Assembly: GCA_910890315.1 (NCBI GenBank)
Contig: CAJVGD010000010.1
Coordinates: 1,054,001 to 1,118,000 of the forward strand
From: Serendipita indica DSM 11827
Taxonomy: Eukaryota; Basidiomycota; Agaricomycetes; Sebacinales; Serendipitaceae
Direction of reading: 5' to 3'
Length of the DNA stretch: 64,000 nt
Under the pieces are notes generated by a model. The model was not told the DNA's origin and did not search any database. It saw only the letters and a list, made by a program, of their open reading frames with translations. A program made the position numbers and the translations under genes. Positions 1 through 14,287 of this stretch are shown one piece after another (position 1 is the first letter of the stretch; every line of letters starts with the position of its first letter).

Positions 1-233
1 GGCAGGCAGCAAGTCGGTTCTATTCCCTTCTTCCGACAACAGCCACACTGGCAAGCAGATACATTATACCAGGAGGCTCAAGGATCAGAAGGGCTCTACA
101 CGGATAAGAAAAACTCGCTACTTTATATTTTAACAGGGATGGAAAAGCCACTAATGAGCAAGTCCGACATCTCCTACCTTTTGAGATCTGTGTAAATAAT
201 ACGGTATACAGGGATATCAATTGTAAGACAGTA

Positions 234-3200
234 CTAGTGAACTCCTGTCCGGATCTGGGTCCAAGAATCGCCACATCGAAAGTGTGTGAAATCAAGTTTG
301 GTCGCACGGAGAGGACTCGATGTCGGCATAGTCAGAAGAAGACGCGGCCGTAATAATCCATGTCGATTATCTGGCGGTACCCAAAATAGACGTTTACCCG
401 AGGATTGCACCCAGCCATCGTGTGAGAGTGAACATTGATCGAACCCGGGTACAGGGATTGACAACGGAATTCCCTGAGAGTCTTCCGTAAAATCGGAACT
501 CTCAGATCCACTGTCATCCTGATTGGAGTTGTTGATATTTGTGTCTAGGATCATGAGTCAGATCATGGAACATAATTGGGGATACACCGAGCGATAGTTA
601 CCAGTGGCTGCAATCCAAACTCGAATGGTGCGATCCTCGGAGCCAGATACGATTCGCGAGCCATCTGGCGAGAATGCGACAGTATTGACCTCTCCATCGT
701 GACCTACGAGTGGCTCTCCCAAAGACTGGCCAGTGGTTGCATCCCACAACCGAATGGTCTGATCATCGGAGCCAGATACGATTCGTGAGCCATCTGGCGA
801 GAATGCGACGGCATTGACCCGCCCATCGTGACCTTCGAGTGGCTCTCCCAAAGACTGACCAGTGGCTAAATCCCACAACCGAATGGTCTGATCGGATGAG
901 CCAGATGCGAGTTTTGAGCCGTCTGGCGAGAATACGACGGAAGTGACCGGTCCTTTGTGGCCCTGGAATGGCTTTCCCAATGGCCGACAAATGGTTAGAT
1001 CCCATATTTGAATGGTATGGTCATGCGAACCAGAGGCGATTCGCAATCCGTCTGATGAGAATGCGACAGGAAAAAAGGTTCCGTAGGCTGCCCACAGACT
1101 ACGCAAAGGCTGGCCAGCAACTGCATCCCAGAATCGAATGGTGCAATCATCCGAGCCAGATACAATTCGCGAGCCATCTGGCGAGAATGTGACAGCATTG
1201 ACCTCTCCATCGTGACCTCCGAGTGGCTCTCCCAAAGACTGGCCAGTGGTTGCATCCCACAACCGAATGGTCTTATCAAACGATCCAGATACGACTCGTG
1301 AGCCATCTGGCGAGAAGGCGACGGCATTGACCCGTTGATCGTGACCCTCGAGTGGCTCTCCCAAAGACTGGCCACTGGTTGTATCCCATAGTCGAATGGT
1401 TGTATCGGAAGAGCCAGATACAATTCGTGAACCTTCTGGCGAGAACGCGACGATTTCGACCGATAATTCGTGACCTTGGAATGGCTCTCCCAAAGACTGG
1501 CCAGTGGATGTATTCCACAGTTGAATGGTGTTATCTTCTGAGCCAGATACGATCTGTGAGCCATCTGGCGAGAATGCGACGGCTCCGACCGTGAATCTGT
1601 GACCTTCAAGTGGCTCTCCCAAAGGCTGGCAAGTGACGGCATCCCACAGTTGAATGCTTTCATCAGACGAGCCAGATACGATTCGCATACCATCTGGCGA
1701 GAATGCGACGGCATTAACCTCTCCCTCGTGCTCTTCGAGTGGCTCTCCCAAAGACTCGCCAGTGTCTGCATCCCAAAACCGGATGGTCTTATCGGACGAT
1801 CCAGATACGATTTTTGAGCCATCTGGCGAGAATGCGACGGCATTGACCTCTCCTTCGTGACCTTTGAGTGGTTCTCCCAACGATTGACCAGTGATTGCAT
1901 CCCACAATCGAACGGTGCAGTCCTTCGAGCCAGATACAATTCGTAAGCCATCTGAAGAGACTGCTACGGCATTGACCCTCCCCGTGTGACCTTGGAGTGG
2001 CCCTCCCAACGACTGACCACTGGCTACATCCCACAACCGAATTGTCTGATCGGACGAGCCAGATACAATTCGTGTGCCATCTGGTGAGAATGCGATGGTA
2101 TTGACTTCTCCTTCGTGACCATAGAGCTGCTTTCTCAGCAACTGACCGGAGGCTGCATCCCAAAGTCGAATAGTCTTGTCAGCTGAGCCAGACACAACTT
2201 GAGAGCCGTCTGGCGAGAATGCGATGGCATTGACCTCTCCTTCGTGACCTTTGAGTGGTTCTCCCAACGATTGACCAGTGATTGCATCCCACAGTCGAAT
2301 GGTCTTGTCACTCGAACCGGAGACGATTTTCGAGCCGTCTGGCGAAAACACGACACCTTTCACCTCACCTTCAGGGCCCCGAAGACTCCTGGGGAGGCTA
2401 GGATACATCGCTTCAAGCCCCTGAGTCACCCTCAACGTATTTTCATATCCCCTTACCCCCTCAACGTGCAGCTTGGAGTTTTTCGGAGTGAATGGAAGTG
2501 AAGAGATGTAGATGTGTGGGGCGCTCTCCTGTATCGGCACAGAAAACGCCATTATAAACCGTCGAGTCTCGTCTATCCTGCTTTTAGTCCTCTCTTCGAC
2601 CTGTATGATGCATAAGTGATTGAAATTCACCCGAGCAGGTCACTCACGGCTTTGCAGCCGGAAACTGCTTGCAATCCGGCGATTGCCCGTGGGACTCCTC
2701 CAATAAAGCTCAGAATCTCTATCCAGTATAGCACGTATGGAAATTTAACGCTGTCATAAAGCTTGTTTCTGAGTGCGGATCGCCACGTCTCGTCGGTCTC
2801 CGCCGTATGAAACAACCAATGGGAGCTGGCATATCGAAGTCTCTGTGGAATGAACCTTGATATTCTGGCGTCGATGTCTGAGATCTCCCTATTCAGGTAG
2901 AACGACGACTCGAGTTGACATATATTGAATTTGGGGCCATCGATCCGCGATGTCAGACGTCTAAGACACCACGATGCAATTTGCCCATGCGCATTCGCGA
3001 TGTTCAGAGAGAGGTGGCTGCCATTGTCAACTGGTGGGGAGCGGGAACAGCGTCGTAGGTATTCGACCAGCGTGGGGTGACGGAATTGGATCAGGTTGGT
3101 ACCTGCATCCACGACAAGGACGCTCCCTAGGTTCCGTACCAATGCCTTTGCATTCCACTTGACCCCGACATGCTTGAATATGTCCTCCAAATCATCAATG

Positions 3201-4969
3201 CTAAGCGGGTCAAATGCTGCAAGTAGTAGAGCGAGCATACTACACATGGTTGTGTAGGATTTCGAGTCTATACGCTCGAAAACCAACTTGTATACATCGT
3301 CTATATCTCCACTCTGATCCGCTGAGACTAGAAGATCGTATATGCCTTCAGGGGATTCCAAAGTCGTTTCACTAGTGAGCATTCGGCATGCGGTGCTCGC
3401 CCAGATGAACAACCCGTTGGCTTTTTCGACCAGTCGCTTTCTCTTGTCTGGTGAGAGAACTTCATGTAATGATTGATTTATATAGGTCGCAATATCGTCA
3501 ATGTTGTCGTGATGGTTGACATCGTGGAGACGGTCCTTCAACTCCGATTTGATCGACAGTGGCTGTAAGACCGACTCGATGACGGGATCTGGCCGACTGG
3601 TGATGAATATCTTGAGATTTCTGGTCTCTCGAGCAACCATCGCAAGCCCGTCAAGAAGCTCCTTTCGCTGTCCTCCGGATTTACATTCGTCGATTGCGTC
3701 AATAACAAGGAACACGCTCATCTGTCGATGGTGCAGTGGAGTCGTGATCAAACTTCGCAGCTGGTCTGGGAAGGAACTGCGCATGATAGCGGGATTCCGT
3801 TTCACGGTGTCGGCGATGTGCGGTGCAAGTTCGGGCATTTGCTGAGCGAGTTCTCTAGCTATCGTCGAGCAAAATTTCTCGGTGCTGGATGCCTCGCTGT
3901 TGGCCAAGGAGAAGAAGAACTGACCACCGAGGGTTCCTTCTGCCTTCCATTCTTGCGCCACAGACATTGCAACTGTGGACTTGCCTGAGCCGGCTATGTC
4001 ACAGAGCCAAAATATGGGCTTTTGGGACATGTCATCGTTTGCCCACTGCCAGATTGTCTCGAGAACGGCCTGTCTAGTCCCTTGGAGGCAGGTGTGGTGA
4101 ACTGAGGATGCGACAAATGAAACCATTGGCAGCTGAAGTATAGCGGACGCATCAACTGGAAACATTGAGAAAATGCACCGGTTGGATCTTTGGCTTACCG
4201 TCCGACAGGATCATTTCCACTTTGGCTTTGGCATCGGTGATTTTCCGTTCGATAGTTTGAACGCGGTATGCAGAGAAAAGGGTCAGCTGTTCCTGTATCC
4301 AAAGTGAGATCACGACTATGCCCATTCAAGGCCATACGATGAGTTGCCTATGGTGATCCTCGATATTGCGGTTGAACTTGCGTATCTCTTCTACGTCTAT
4401 CTTCACTTTGCTTATTGCAGTAAATGCACCAAGACCGGTGCGGCTTCGTTTATGCCTGCAACGGGCCACCACCTCGTGAATACCCTCGAGTAGCCTGCAT
4501 CGATTAGCATACTGAAACGCCATCGGAGTTTCCACATACTTGACATAATGAATGAGTGGTTGACTGAAGGCTTCGTCTACGTCCCTTTCCTCTGGAGGAT
4601 ATTTTTCAAACGCGTCGATTTGATTTTCGATGCCAGAAAGATATTCCTCGAGACGTCGGGCTAAGTCTGTCCAATCTTCTTGGTTGTGGTCTACCCCCTT
4701 GTTCGACCCGTTAGCTGTGGCGTAGCATGAAAGGTTTCCGAGCCTACCTGTATGAGTTCGAGAATTGATTTTGTTGTCCGACAAGCTGCCTTGAGAGGAG
4801 CAAGTATATCAGATCCCTCGGCTATATTTGCCACCACGTCGAGGCCGATGTTGACCGGGTCGTATACTTGATCTTTCCTCCTTGTCGAGCGTTGTGAAGC
4901 AGACGAAGATGCCGATGGATTCACAGTCACGTTCTGTTTCTTGGATTTGGGCGTCTCTCGAGTTGACAT
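234..4969 (-). CDS. NACHT-WD40 STAND NTPase (HET-E/NWD-like)
   Basis: Cytosolic switch ATPase/GTPase of the class used by fungi in non-self recognition. From the N-terminus: a Ser/Lys-rich leader, a helical region over two exons, NACHT with Walker A (DIAGSGKSTVA) and Walker B (VFLVIDAIDEC), a helical linker, 14 WD40 repeats of 43 residues (enough for two seven-bladed propellers), and an acidic Ser-rich tail containing RLFWVPPDNRHGL. The start is ATG 4967-4969. GT-AG introns that keep the frame: 4698-4747, 4293-4337, 4156-4198, 2601-2647 (joins NACHT to WD40, phase 0) and 545-601 (joins repeat 14 to the tail, phase 1). Without the last intron the frame would stop at 558 and lose the tail. The stop of the fucosidase gene lies only about 200 bases upstream. 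Domain identity is certain; the role in heterokaryon or non-self reactions is inferred from the family. Confidence 0.9.
602..2370 (-). repeat. 14 tandem 129-bp WD40-coding repeats
   Basis: Each unit codes a 43-residue WD40 blade with the core FSPDG..IVSGS.D.TIRLWD and ends GQSLGEPL.GH. Most units are nearly identical at the DNA level. Units 10 and 11 (about 1000-1190) are the divergent ones: unit 10 loses the GH ending and unit 11 starts TFFPVAF. High identity in the rest suggests recent unit exchange or concerted evolution, as known for HET-E type repeats. Confidence 0.93.
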
Positions 4970-5176
4970 TGTAAAGATGGATGGTTCCAAGATGGTCGGC
5001 GTCTGCCATTCTCTGAACACTCGCCGCGTGGCAATGTTGCCAGCAAAGGACACTCATCATGGGACCTCTCAATCCATTCGATAGATTTAGGAATGGGATC
5101 CAGACTCTCACGTCACAGGCTCAGTACCACACATTCGTACAGCGGAATTCCTGGGATTGCAGCAATGCTAGATTTC

Positions 5177-8100
5177 TTACGTCGCATATTGAATCTGGAA
5201 CGCCCATGCATGATCCACCTTGTTCAGCTCTTCGACCGGAACAAGTATACCGAGCCGCCCAGCTCTCAGTCTCCAATAAAGCGCTTTTCCATTTCCTCCA
5301 AGCAGAAACACCTTGTCCTTGGGCATAATAGGCACGGGCCTCTCAACGACCAGCAACGCAAACTCGCCTTTGGGTTTAGCCCACGCTTGTGCATCTTCCA
5401 GTTCCCATGCCATAGATGCTCGGTCAGCTTGCATATGGTCGAGGTTGTTGAGGAGTAGGCGATGATGTTCGTCCTCATGATCTTCAAGCGCAATCTCTGG
5501 CCGCTCGAGAGCGATGATGCAGAATGAGTCTGGGGTCGTGGTGAATCGTAATCCACGTTCCTCGGCTCCTGGGAAGGAGTACGTCTAGTGGAAGATCAGC
5601 TCCTAATCTTACTCATAATGAGAAACATACAGTGTTGTATACACAGGAACCTGAGTGACTGAGCCAGTGACCGACTTCGTGTAGGCGCTGGACCATTGCT
5701 GGGATGATCTCGCCTGTACCAGTAGGCCCGAGATTAAGCAAACTGGTGGAAAATCAGCAGATGTATGAGATGCTAGATATCACCCACTAGTTTCCATTCT
5801 TCGAAACGATATCGACCAGTGAGTGAATAATATTACGAGTCGAGCGATACTCCTCGTCCTTCGTTTGGCGATTGTATCCATAGCTGAACCTGTGGACGAC
5901 CTAAGTCATGATTATAGTCAATGCGTGCCGCCTACGGGTCAATTCCCTCATTCGTCTCCCATGTTCTCGTCTGAATAGAGCTGAATCTCGCATATTCTGG
6001 CGTGTCGACTGCACAAGGTAAACTGATGAATCTGCCATGGGTGGAACTCACAATCTGGGGCGATACCGCAACGGTTGTTCATCGTGACTTGTCGATTTTG
6101 CTTGGCAGCTTGGTTATACCACTCTGCAGCGAACTCTGCCGTGCGGTTCGGTCCTCCAATATCGCACCACTGTAGCTTTATCAGCCCGAAATCAAAGAGT
6201 GATGGGGATACGAACCATGATGTCCGTCTCATATTTCTCCGCCAGAATCTTCATATGTGCCTCTTGAATATCACGGAGATAGTCCTTGCCCTCTAAATGG
6301 CCTGTGTATGGTTCAAACTTGGACGAGTTATAGGCGTTGCGAGCGAGTCCACCAGGCCAATTGCCAAAGCCATACTTCTTGTACGCAGGATTGAACCTAG
6401 ACAGAAAGTTCAGAAACCACCGAGGGACATGTAGAAGCTAACGCACCACTCGGGCATCGAGTAGTACGTTCCACGTTTCAAGGATGGATGCTCTTTCTTT
6501 GCCGCTGTCATCAATTCGCCGATAAAATCTCTCTTCGGTCCGAGATGTACACTACTTCTGTGCGTACTGTTTGCCGTGTCGAACAGGGCAAAACCGTCGT
6601 GATGTTTCTGTAGAAACGGTCATCAGAAGAAACAGAGTTATAAAGGGATTATCTACCGTAACAAGCACGAAATACTTTGCGCCTGCACTGGCAAAGAGAT
6701 TGATCCACTGTGATGCGTTAAACTTGGAGCCGTCAAATTGAGGGATAAAGTCGTCGTAGACAATCTCTTCGCCGTATGTCTTGCGATGATAATTCCAAAG
6801 GATGTTCGAAGACTGAGCCGGGTTGTGAATCCACCAACTGGACCGTTGTAAGTCCTGAGTCCCAACCATTTACAGAGACGTACTGGTACCACTCCTCGTA
6901 ATATCCAGTCGGAACCCATCCTGGAACGGAATAGACGCCCCAGTGAATGCTGATATCCATGAGCAAGAAGTTCAGAGAAGATCCAGCAACTCACAAAATG
7001 CCGAATTTGGCGTTTCGCCACTATAATGGATGAGTAAACAACACTGGTGGACATTTAAGACCTACCCATCTGGGAGTTTCATGTCGCGACAAGCTCGCCT
7101 TTGTCGGCTCATACGCATCTCCATCAATTGTCAGGGGCCACTCCTCGCCCCTAAACACAACCTTGCCCTTGTGATCCTTGAGTTCCACATGGACTTTGAC
7201 TTCTCCTTCTTAAACTGAATCCCCACATCCAGACGAACATCATCTCCAGGCATAAGACGCCTCACATGTCCAGGAGCCGTCGTATGGATCCCATCTCCAA
7301 CGAGATGAACGGTATAATCGCCATTCAAATACCCCTGGAGATGCTTCGCATCGTTCACATTCGCCCGAAGATTCGAAAGCGTAACCTCAACAATCGGCTC
7401 CTTGGGTCCATGACCTTCCTTTTCGACCCACCGAGTAGTCGCGCGGATACCCTTGACGCCTAAAGCCGGTAATATCTGTTTGCGCGATGGCCAATTGGTC
7501 GTGTCGAATTCCGGGAGAACATGCGAGGGTGCGTACGCGGGGACGAGGGAGATGGCGAAAATGTGCAAGCGATTCCAGTATGAGGAAGATGGGAAGCGAA
7601 TAGATGTGAGAGGCGACAACGAGTTTATCTGCGTCGACCAATGGTGGATCTGGGTGATATTGTGGTTGATTTTGTCCCTCGTGTGATGATACGGGCTATT
7701 CAACCGTCAGTATTGGATATTTATACTAAGAGTGTTCGTACAGTTGGATTGGACCAGAATTGAGCCAATGCAAGTTCCACCAATTCTTCACAGAACCTAC
7801 AAATCGTCAATCAAAGAACAGGTACTCGTTGAGAGACCAACATTCAACAGACTGTTTCGACCAGTCCTTGAAGTTGAATTCGAATCGATTTCCAGTTTCG
7901 CCTGGGAGAACGGACTGAGTTCCAAAGACGCCAGTGGAGCTCTTGGCAACACACCATCGATCCAGTCGCCGGCATAGAGGATATGAAACTCGCGAACATG
8001 ACCAAAATCCACATGGACAACCTGCTGCTCAGCAACAACGTTGTCTTTCCGTCCGTGTCCCCATCGAGGAAGCGTAAACTTGCAAAGTCAGAACGACATC

Positions 8101-8357
8101 TCGGAAGCGGAATAGAGGGATCCTACATTGACATTCTCGCTCGTAAACTGCCCCGTTGGAAGGAGCTCGATAGGGAAATAGTTTCCCTTGCCGTCGAAAT
8201 CGTGCGTGGCCACATTGTCGAACAAGTGGTCGATGGTTACGGGCACAGAGAAGTAGCTATGAGACGCTAATTCGGGTGTACCACTCGAGAACAACTCGAG
8301 GGCATTGGAAACCCATAGTACAGCGCGATGGAGGAACGCCCATTCCGCGATGAGCAT
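5177..8357 (-). CDS. GH29 alpha-L-fucosidase
   Basis: Glycoside hydrolase family 29 enzyme that removes alpha-L-fucose from glycans. The N-terminal part (residues from about 25) reads SYFSVPVTIDHLFDN and VDFGHVREFHILYAGDW, an N-terminal beta-rich domain I associate with basidiomycete GH29 proteins. The catalytic part has AGAKYFVLVTKHHDGFALFD (near 6600-6690), GPKRDFIGEL, YYSMPEW, and the nucleophile segment DIMWCDIGG (near 6180). It ends with LLNLGPTGTGEI and a C-terminal beta domain, stop TAA at 5177. The start ATG at 8355-8357 is followed by a moderately hydrophobic stretch (AVLWVSNALELF) that could be a weak signal peptide; an upstream exon cannot be excluded. About ten short introns. Two small frame breaks, a repeated GT near 7950 and one missing base near 7200, interrupt the conserved reading; they look like assembly errors or an early pseudogene. 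Confidence 0.85.
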
Positions 8358-8561
8358 GGTTGGAGGTCAAGTGACGAGTTCGGTACCTGCCGGCCATCTC
8401 TTGATGCGCTCTCAGGACGGTTACTAGTTTAATCAAGCGGTATAACAAACGATATGTACAGTCATAGCAGAGCCGACCGAATCTGGAGTCCTCAGGCGGG
8501 GAACGGCAGTCATCGGCGAATAAGAGGAACCCACGCTCAGAGGCGTGGGAGGTTGATCTCT

Positions 8562-9668
8562 TCAGACGATCTCCGTCTGATTTGTATCCTCCACCTCTTT
8601 CGAACGTGCTTCTTGAGCATCCAGTGTGTTTCCAGGATGGACCAAGTTGAAGACGAGCATGCAGAGGACGATCGGGAATCCGTCGAGATCTATGGTAAAG
8701 ACCTCGTGCACAAAGAGGAATCTACGGACTATAAGTAGAAACCACTCGAAGGATCGTCACATACCCTTTCCATCCTTCACCCAATTCGGCGGTTCGAAAG
8801 ATTCCTCGGACAATGATGCAAAGTGAGGCGAACAACGTGCCCTGGGCGAGTCTTTGCTGTGGCTTGGTAAAGTCTCTCCAGCGACGACGATAGAATTGGA
8901 CAGAGAGTGCCATGAATACGATCATAGCCACCAGCTGAAAGACGATACCGGCAAGCTGTCATACGGATTAGTAGAAGATTAAAGTTTTGGACTCCATATA
9001 CCATGATAGCTCGTCCTTTCTCTGGAGATTCCCCTCTGTCTGCTTCCTTTCCCGCAGTGGCACCCCCGACGCCTTGTAGGACAATGCTAATCAAATCACA
9101 CGCAACAAAGAGAATTGTATACGCCTTGGCACTGAGCAACGTCCCCTCATGTCCAATCCTGTGAATCTATGCGCCGTTCATTACTTTACTTTTCACATTC
9201 GGTGACCATACCAAAGCTCCAGTGACTGCATAGCACCCTGCACTGAACCAAGCTGGTGCAATAATGAGGGTGATAATCTGCATGAGATACGGGCTGGGCT
9301 GCGTCGGGTCGAATGAAGAGAGCAAACGTCCGACCCATCCCAGGACCTCCACTACAGAGGTCAACGTCTAGACCACCATACCTGGAAACGATGCGTACTG
9401 ATGCCTCCCACTGTGAATACCAGCGTCCACCATACCCGACGTCTCAGGAATAGGGTTTGTCCAAGATGAAGGAGAGTAGACAGTCCACTAGATAGAGGTC
9501 AGTCGTAGGCTACATAACCTCGTAGTTGGTATTCACAAGAGTCCTATAAAGGCCGCCGCTGCCGCTAAGAAAGCTCAGCCATCTAACCCCAATTCCGGAT
9601 CCAGCAGTCTTACAACGGGAAGGAGAGTAGCCATATGGGTTATAGTTGTAGCTAGACTCGTCACTCAT
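8562..9668 (-). CDS. RTA1-like multi-span membrane protein
   Basis: Fungal RTA1-family membrane protein (lipid-translocating exporter-like, linked in yeast to resistance to toxic lipophilic compounds). Exons read, in order: SDESSYNYNPYGYSPS; AAAAFIGLFGLSTLLHLGQ; WWTLVFTVGGI; LGWVGRLLSSFDPTQPSPY; LIIAPAWFSAGCYAVTGAL; SAKAYTILFVACDLISIVLQ; GGATAGKEAD; FQLVAMIVFMALSVQFYRRR; ASLCIIVRGIFRTAELGEGW; HEVFTIDLDGFPIVLCML; NLVHPG. About seven membrane helices, as usual for the family. ATG at 9666-9668, stop TGA at 8562-8564. Short introns include 49- and 50-base ones near the 5' end, deduced because they restore the family reading. Exact transport substrate cannot be told. Confidence 0.87.
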
Positions 9669-9964
9669 GGCTCTATACCAGCAACACCAAAGTCGTTTAG
9701 AAGGCGAGGACCAAGAGTTGTGTATGGGCATCGGGCATGACGCGGCGCATTCGATCTGGACGGCAATTGTCCTCGATCTCCGTTGCAGGCGTCGAATATC
9801 TTAGATTAGGACTTTATCCATCGGTAGTCGAAGCCAGGAACAGACACCACTCAGGTTTAGAATCGCCATTGATTTCGTCTTTCGAGCATAGTCTTCATAG
9901 CACCTGGTGTCAGAGTACATATGCATTGGAAACATCGATGCATTAGGACCAACGGAGCAAGAAA

Positions 9965-10676
9965 TCAGAACTAGATAGCATTATCAGTATACAATTGTTG
10001 CAACCACAGATAGAACTCACTCTCAGCGGCTGGAAGAACCACTTGTTCTTTCCACTGACATATCGCTCCTCAAAGAGCTTTTTAATCGTCTTCTTTGCAT
10101 CCTCTCGCTGACTCGGCTCCTTGAACGTATCCGCCGACGCGCATCCCTTGAGACCCTCGAGCTCGAGCGCATACCGTGTCGGGAAGAGGTGTGTGCAGTT
10201 GACAGTCTACACGCAAATTTCGTCAGCATCAACTCGAAATCTAATACACATCTCATACCTTGAGGAATGGCTTGACTTTGTTCCTCTTTGCAACCGTCTT
10301 TTTGCCCATGCGCTTGGTCACTTTTCGTGGGTATCGCTCAATGCCAGCGACAATGGCGTGTGGGTACGGTCGATCCTTGGTTCCCTCGTCGAGTTGTTTG
10401 ATTACGACAACCTTTCGTCCGGCTTGTCGGCCTTGGAGGACAATGGCGACCTAGTAGAATCGAGTGGATGGCGATTGCAGAGCGACAAGATTGACCAAAT
10501 ATCAAAGATTGTAATATCAGAATATCCCAGATGAGTAATCCGTCAGTCGTTTGTCTCAATTTCGACGAAAGAGAGTCGAACCTTTCCTGGCTTGTAGACT
10601 AGACGACACGACCAACAAACATCAGCATAGATCCCAGATACAGTCATGGTAGTGCCGTATACTCACTCTTGACCAT
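9965..10676 (-). CDS. RPL27: 60S ribosomal protein L27 (eL27)
   Basis: Component of the cytosolic large ribosomal subunit. Exons join to [60 protein letters not shown] and [20 protein letters not shown], and end [13 protein letters not shown], typical of fungal eL27 (about 136 residues, full length). The first exon holds only ATG GTC AAG A (start 10674-10676), a common pattern for ribosomal protein genes. The last codon and stop (TTC TGA) sit in a tiny final exon at 9965-9970 after a GT-AG intron. No frame problem. Identification is secure. Confidence 0.95.
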
Positions 10677-10832
10677 GATGGGGAAAGGAGAAATATGGTC
10701 AACGGTTGGGATGTGCCAAACACGAACAAATACCGCCTTACGGATTCCAGCAAATGGAGAGAAAATAACGCATAGAATACGTTATTAGATATTGCATACA
10801 TGTCATTTTGTATCATATGCAAGAGACCAGTT

Positions 10833-11828
10833 CTAATATAGCTGTCTACTTATCCGTCGTGGCTCATAACGAGGAGGCAAACCCAGCCCTAAGGAGAGCC
10901 TAAAGAACCCTCGCGAATTTCTCCTTTCATCCACAGGTTCCGAAACCAGTGAACCCGTAACACCAGACGAAGTCGGCTCTAGCGACGAAGACGACGAGCC
11001 AAGTCCACCCGACACCTCTTGAAACCGCTGAGAAGAGTACATTTGCGCAATAGGCAGTTTTGAATCCGTGGCCACGGACGGAGGAGGCAGAAGCGGGGTA
11101 CTGAGCGCCGGTTCAGGTGTCCACGGAATCGCAATGGCGTCTGCGCCACGATACGTACGAGCCTGTTCATCTCTCGAACAGAGTGCATCCCGCACATGAT
11201 TTAAACGCGCTGGTGGGGGGTGTCTTCCTTCTTTAAACCACCATCTGGCAAAAGTGGCCAACGCAACGAGGAGCATGAGGCCCAGGACACCACCTACAAT
11301 GGCCGCTATTCGGATTGTGGACCCATCAGAGTGGGGAGAGGCACTGTCTGTTAGCTGGGCTAATTGAGCCGACGTATCGGTGGGCTGTGTCGCCGTCTCG
11401 CTTCCGGAGGCAAATGTCCCTCCGGTGCTATGTAAAGCATTTGTGGTTGCTGATACAGGATGTGTTCAGCATCGTCTGCTTTGCTTCGATGGTCAGAAAA
11501 GAGCGACTCACTATAGGCAGAACATTGAAAAGTTTGAAAGGTTTCAAAAGTCGCTTGCTCTTCTGGACATGTTTGTTGGATGCATGTTTTCAAAACCGTT
11601 TGGAATGTAGGACTGTTGCATAAACACGAGATATTTGTGCTGCAGTAGCAAACTCATCAGTCAAAGATTCACTAGGAAGAATCTCACTCACGAATCAGAG
11701 CAGCCTGCAGGAAGCGATATGGTTAGGCACTTGAGTATACAAGGCGTAACCTGCGGATCTCTTCGAACAGAATACGCGTGCACGAGTTGAACGAAGAGGA
11801 TTGAAAGTAAAAGGTAGATATAGAGCAT
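10833..11828 (-). CDS. CFEM-domain single-pass membrane protein
   Basis: Starts with a clear signal peptide (MLYIYLLLSILFVQLVHAYS, ATG 11826-11828). The CFEM domain follows with all eight cysteines in family spacing: TPCILKC, AGCSD, ISCLCNSPTF, KTCIQQTC and FQCSAY. After a Thr/Ser-rich stalk comes one membrane helix (IAAIVGGVLGLMLLVALATF) and a cytosolic tail rich in Pro and Ser. CFEM domains are fungal-specific surface modules; some bind haem or act in host interaction. This one is membrane-anchored rather than GPI-anchored. Two introns split the CFEM domain and were placed by GT-AG and frame. Stop at 10833. Confidence 0.88.
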
Positions 11829-12904
11829 GATGACCAGTCGTGAAAAAACCAAGGCAAGGCGTAAAGGAAAGGGTCGAAGCGAAGAGGGAGAGAAAGAGGT
11901 AGTGATATCAGCCTCCTTCATAGGGGTAAGATATATGGTCCCGGCACGGCGCGCTAGACGCGGCGCTTGTCCAGTGTACAAGGGACCGAGGATTTAAAGA
12001 AAGCCTGGTTCAAGACTCATAAATGAAACAAGCTCGTCCAAGGTGACCCGGTGCGGACATATCGATCACACTCGCCCGCCCTATGCCCTGCATAAAATAA
12101 AGGATAGCGGGCTCAAGCTGACAGGCACACGTAGACGCAAGTAAACGCCAAGCCCCAAAAAGAACGACTATTCGCTCCCTCTGAGCGGGTTTCGATTCCA
12201 GTCCGTCATCGTTCTGATCCAAGAGGACGGCTGACTTGACAATTCAGTATTGACCATTGACGGTGAGGTGCCGCCCAAATGCAGAGAAAATGAAATGAAT
12301 GTTGCAAGGGACCGTAAAAATCCCGCCTTGTTCGCTCATGGCTGGCTCCGGAGTGACCTGGCACCGACGAATCTCCTTAACTTGAGACGCACTGGCAGTA
12401 AACAGTGGTGACCAAAGCTCTACATCTTTTTTTTACACATTGAGGTGCTCTTGCATCGGTGGCAAGGCCGAATTCGGGAATTCCGTAGACGTGGAAAGAG
12501 TTCAAGCGGCTCGCAACAAATCTAGGTCACACCATAAAATAGCAAAGTGTGAGTCAACTCTTACACAGGACCTTTGGAAGGACAAGGAGAATGGGTGAAG
12601 AGCAGATGATCGTTACAGTAATAGGGGGGCAGAAAAAAAGGGCGAGATAGATAGTTCATGTAATCGACGAACAATCTTAAAGGGGGAGGGGAGGGAGAGC
12701 GAGAACACGAGAAAGGACGAACGAGCGAACCAGAGGAATAGAGAGAACCAGAGACCAAGAACAAGGGATCATGTCCAAGCCACGAAATGCCGACAAGACG
12801 CTTTATCCATGTGACGCGCAAGTCGTTTGGACACTCTCTTCATAAAACGTCCCAAGAACCCTTGTTCCATCTGACGCTCGCTCGAAGATCAAAGGGCGAG
12901 CCGT
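11829..12904. other. Intergenic, no gene seen
   Basis: About 1.1 kb between the CFEM gene start and the PP1 stop. Contains the CFEM promoter, a T-run near 12427 and a purine-rich stretch around 12620-12740 that probably belongs to the PP1 3' region. Short frames here do not read like protein. Confidence 0.5.

Positions 12905-14287
<1,383 letters not shown>

Noticed and set aside
995-2356. Long open frames in the other frames of the WD40 array, both strands
   Set aside because: They are by-products of the 129-base periodic repeat; only the WD40 frame has protein-family sense.
10121-10534. Plus-strand frame of 137 codons over the eL27 gene
   Set aside because: Antisense shadow of a certain ribosomal protein gene with its own splice sites.
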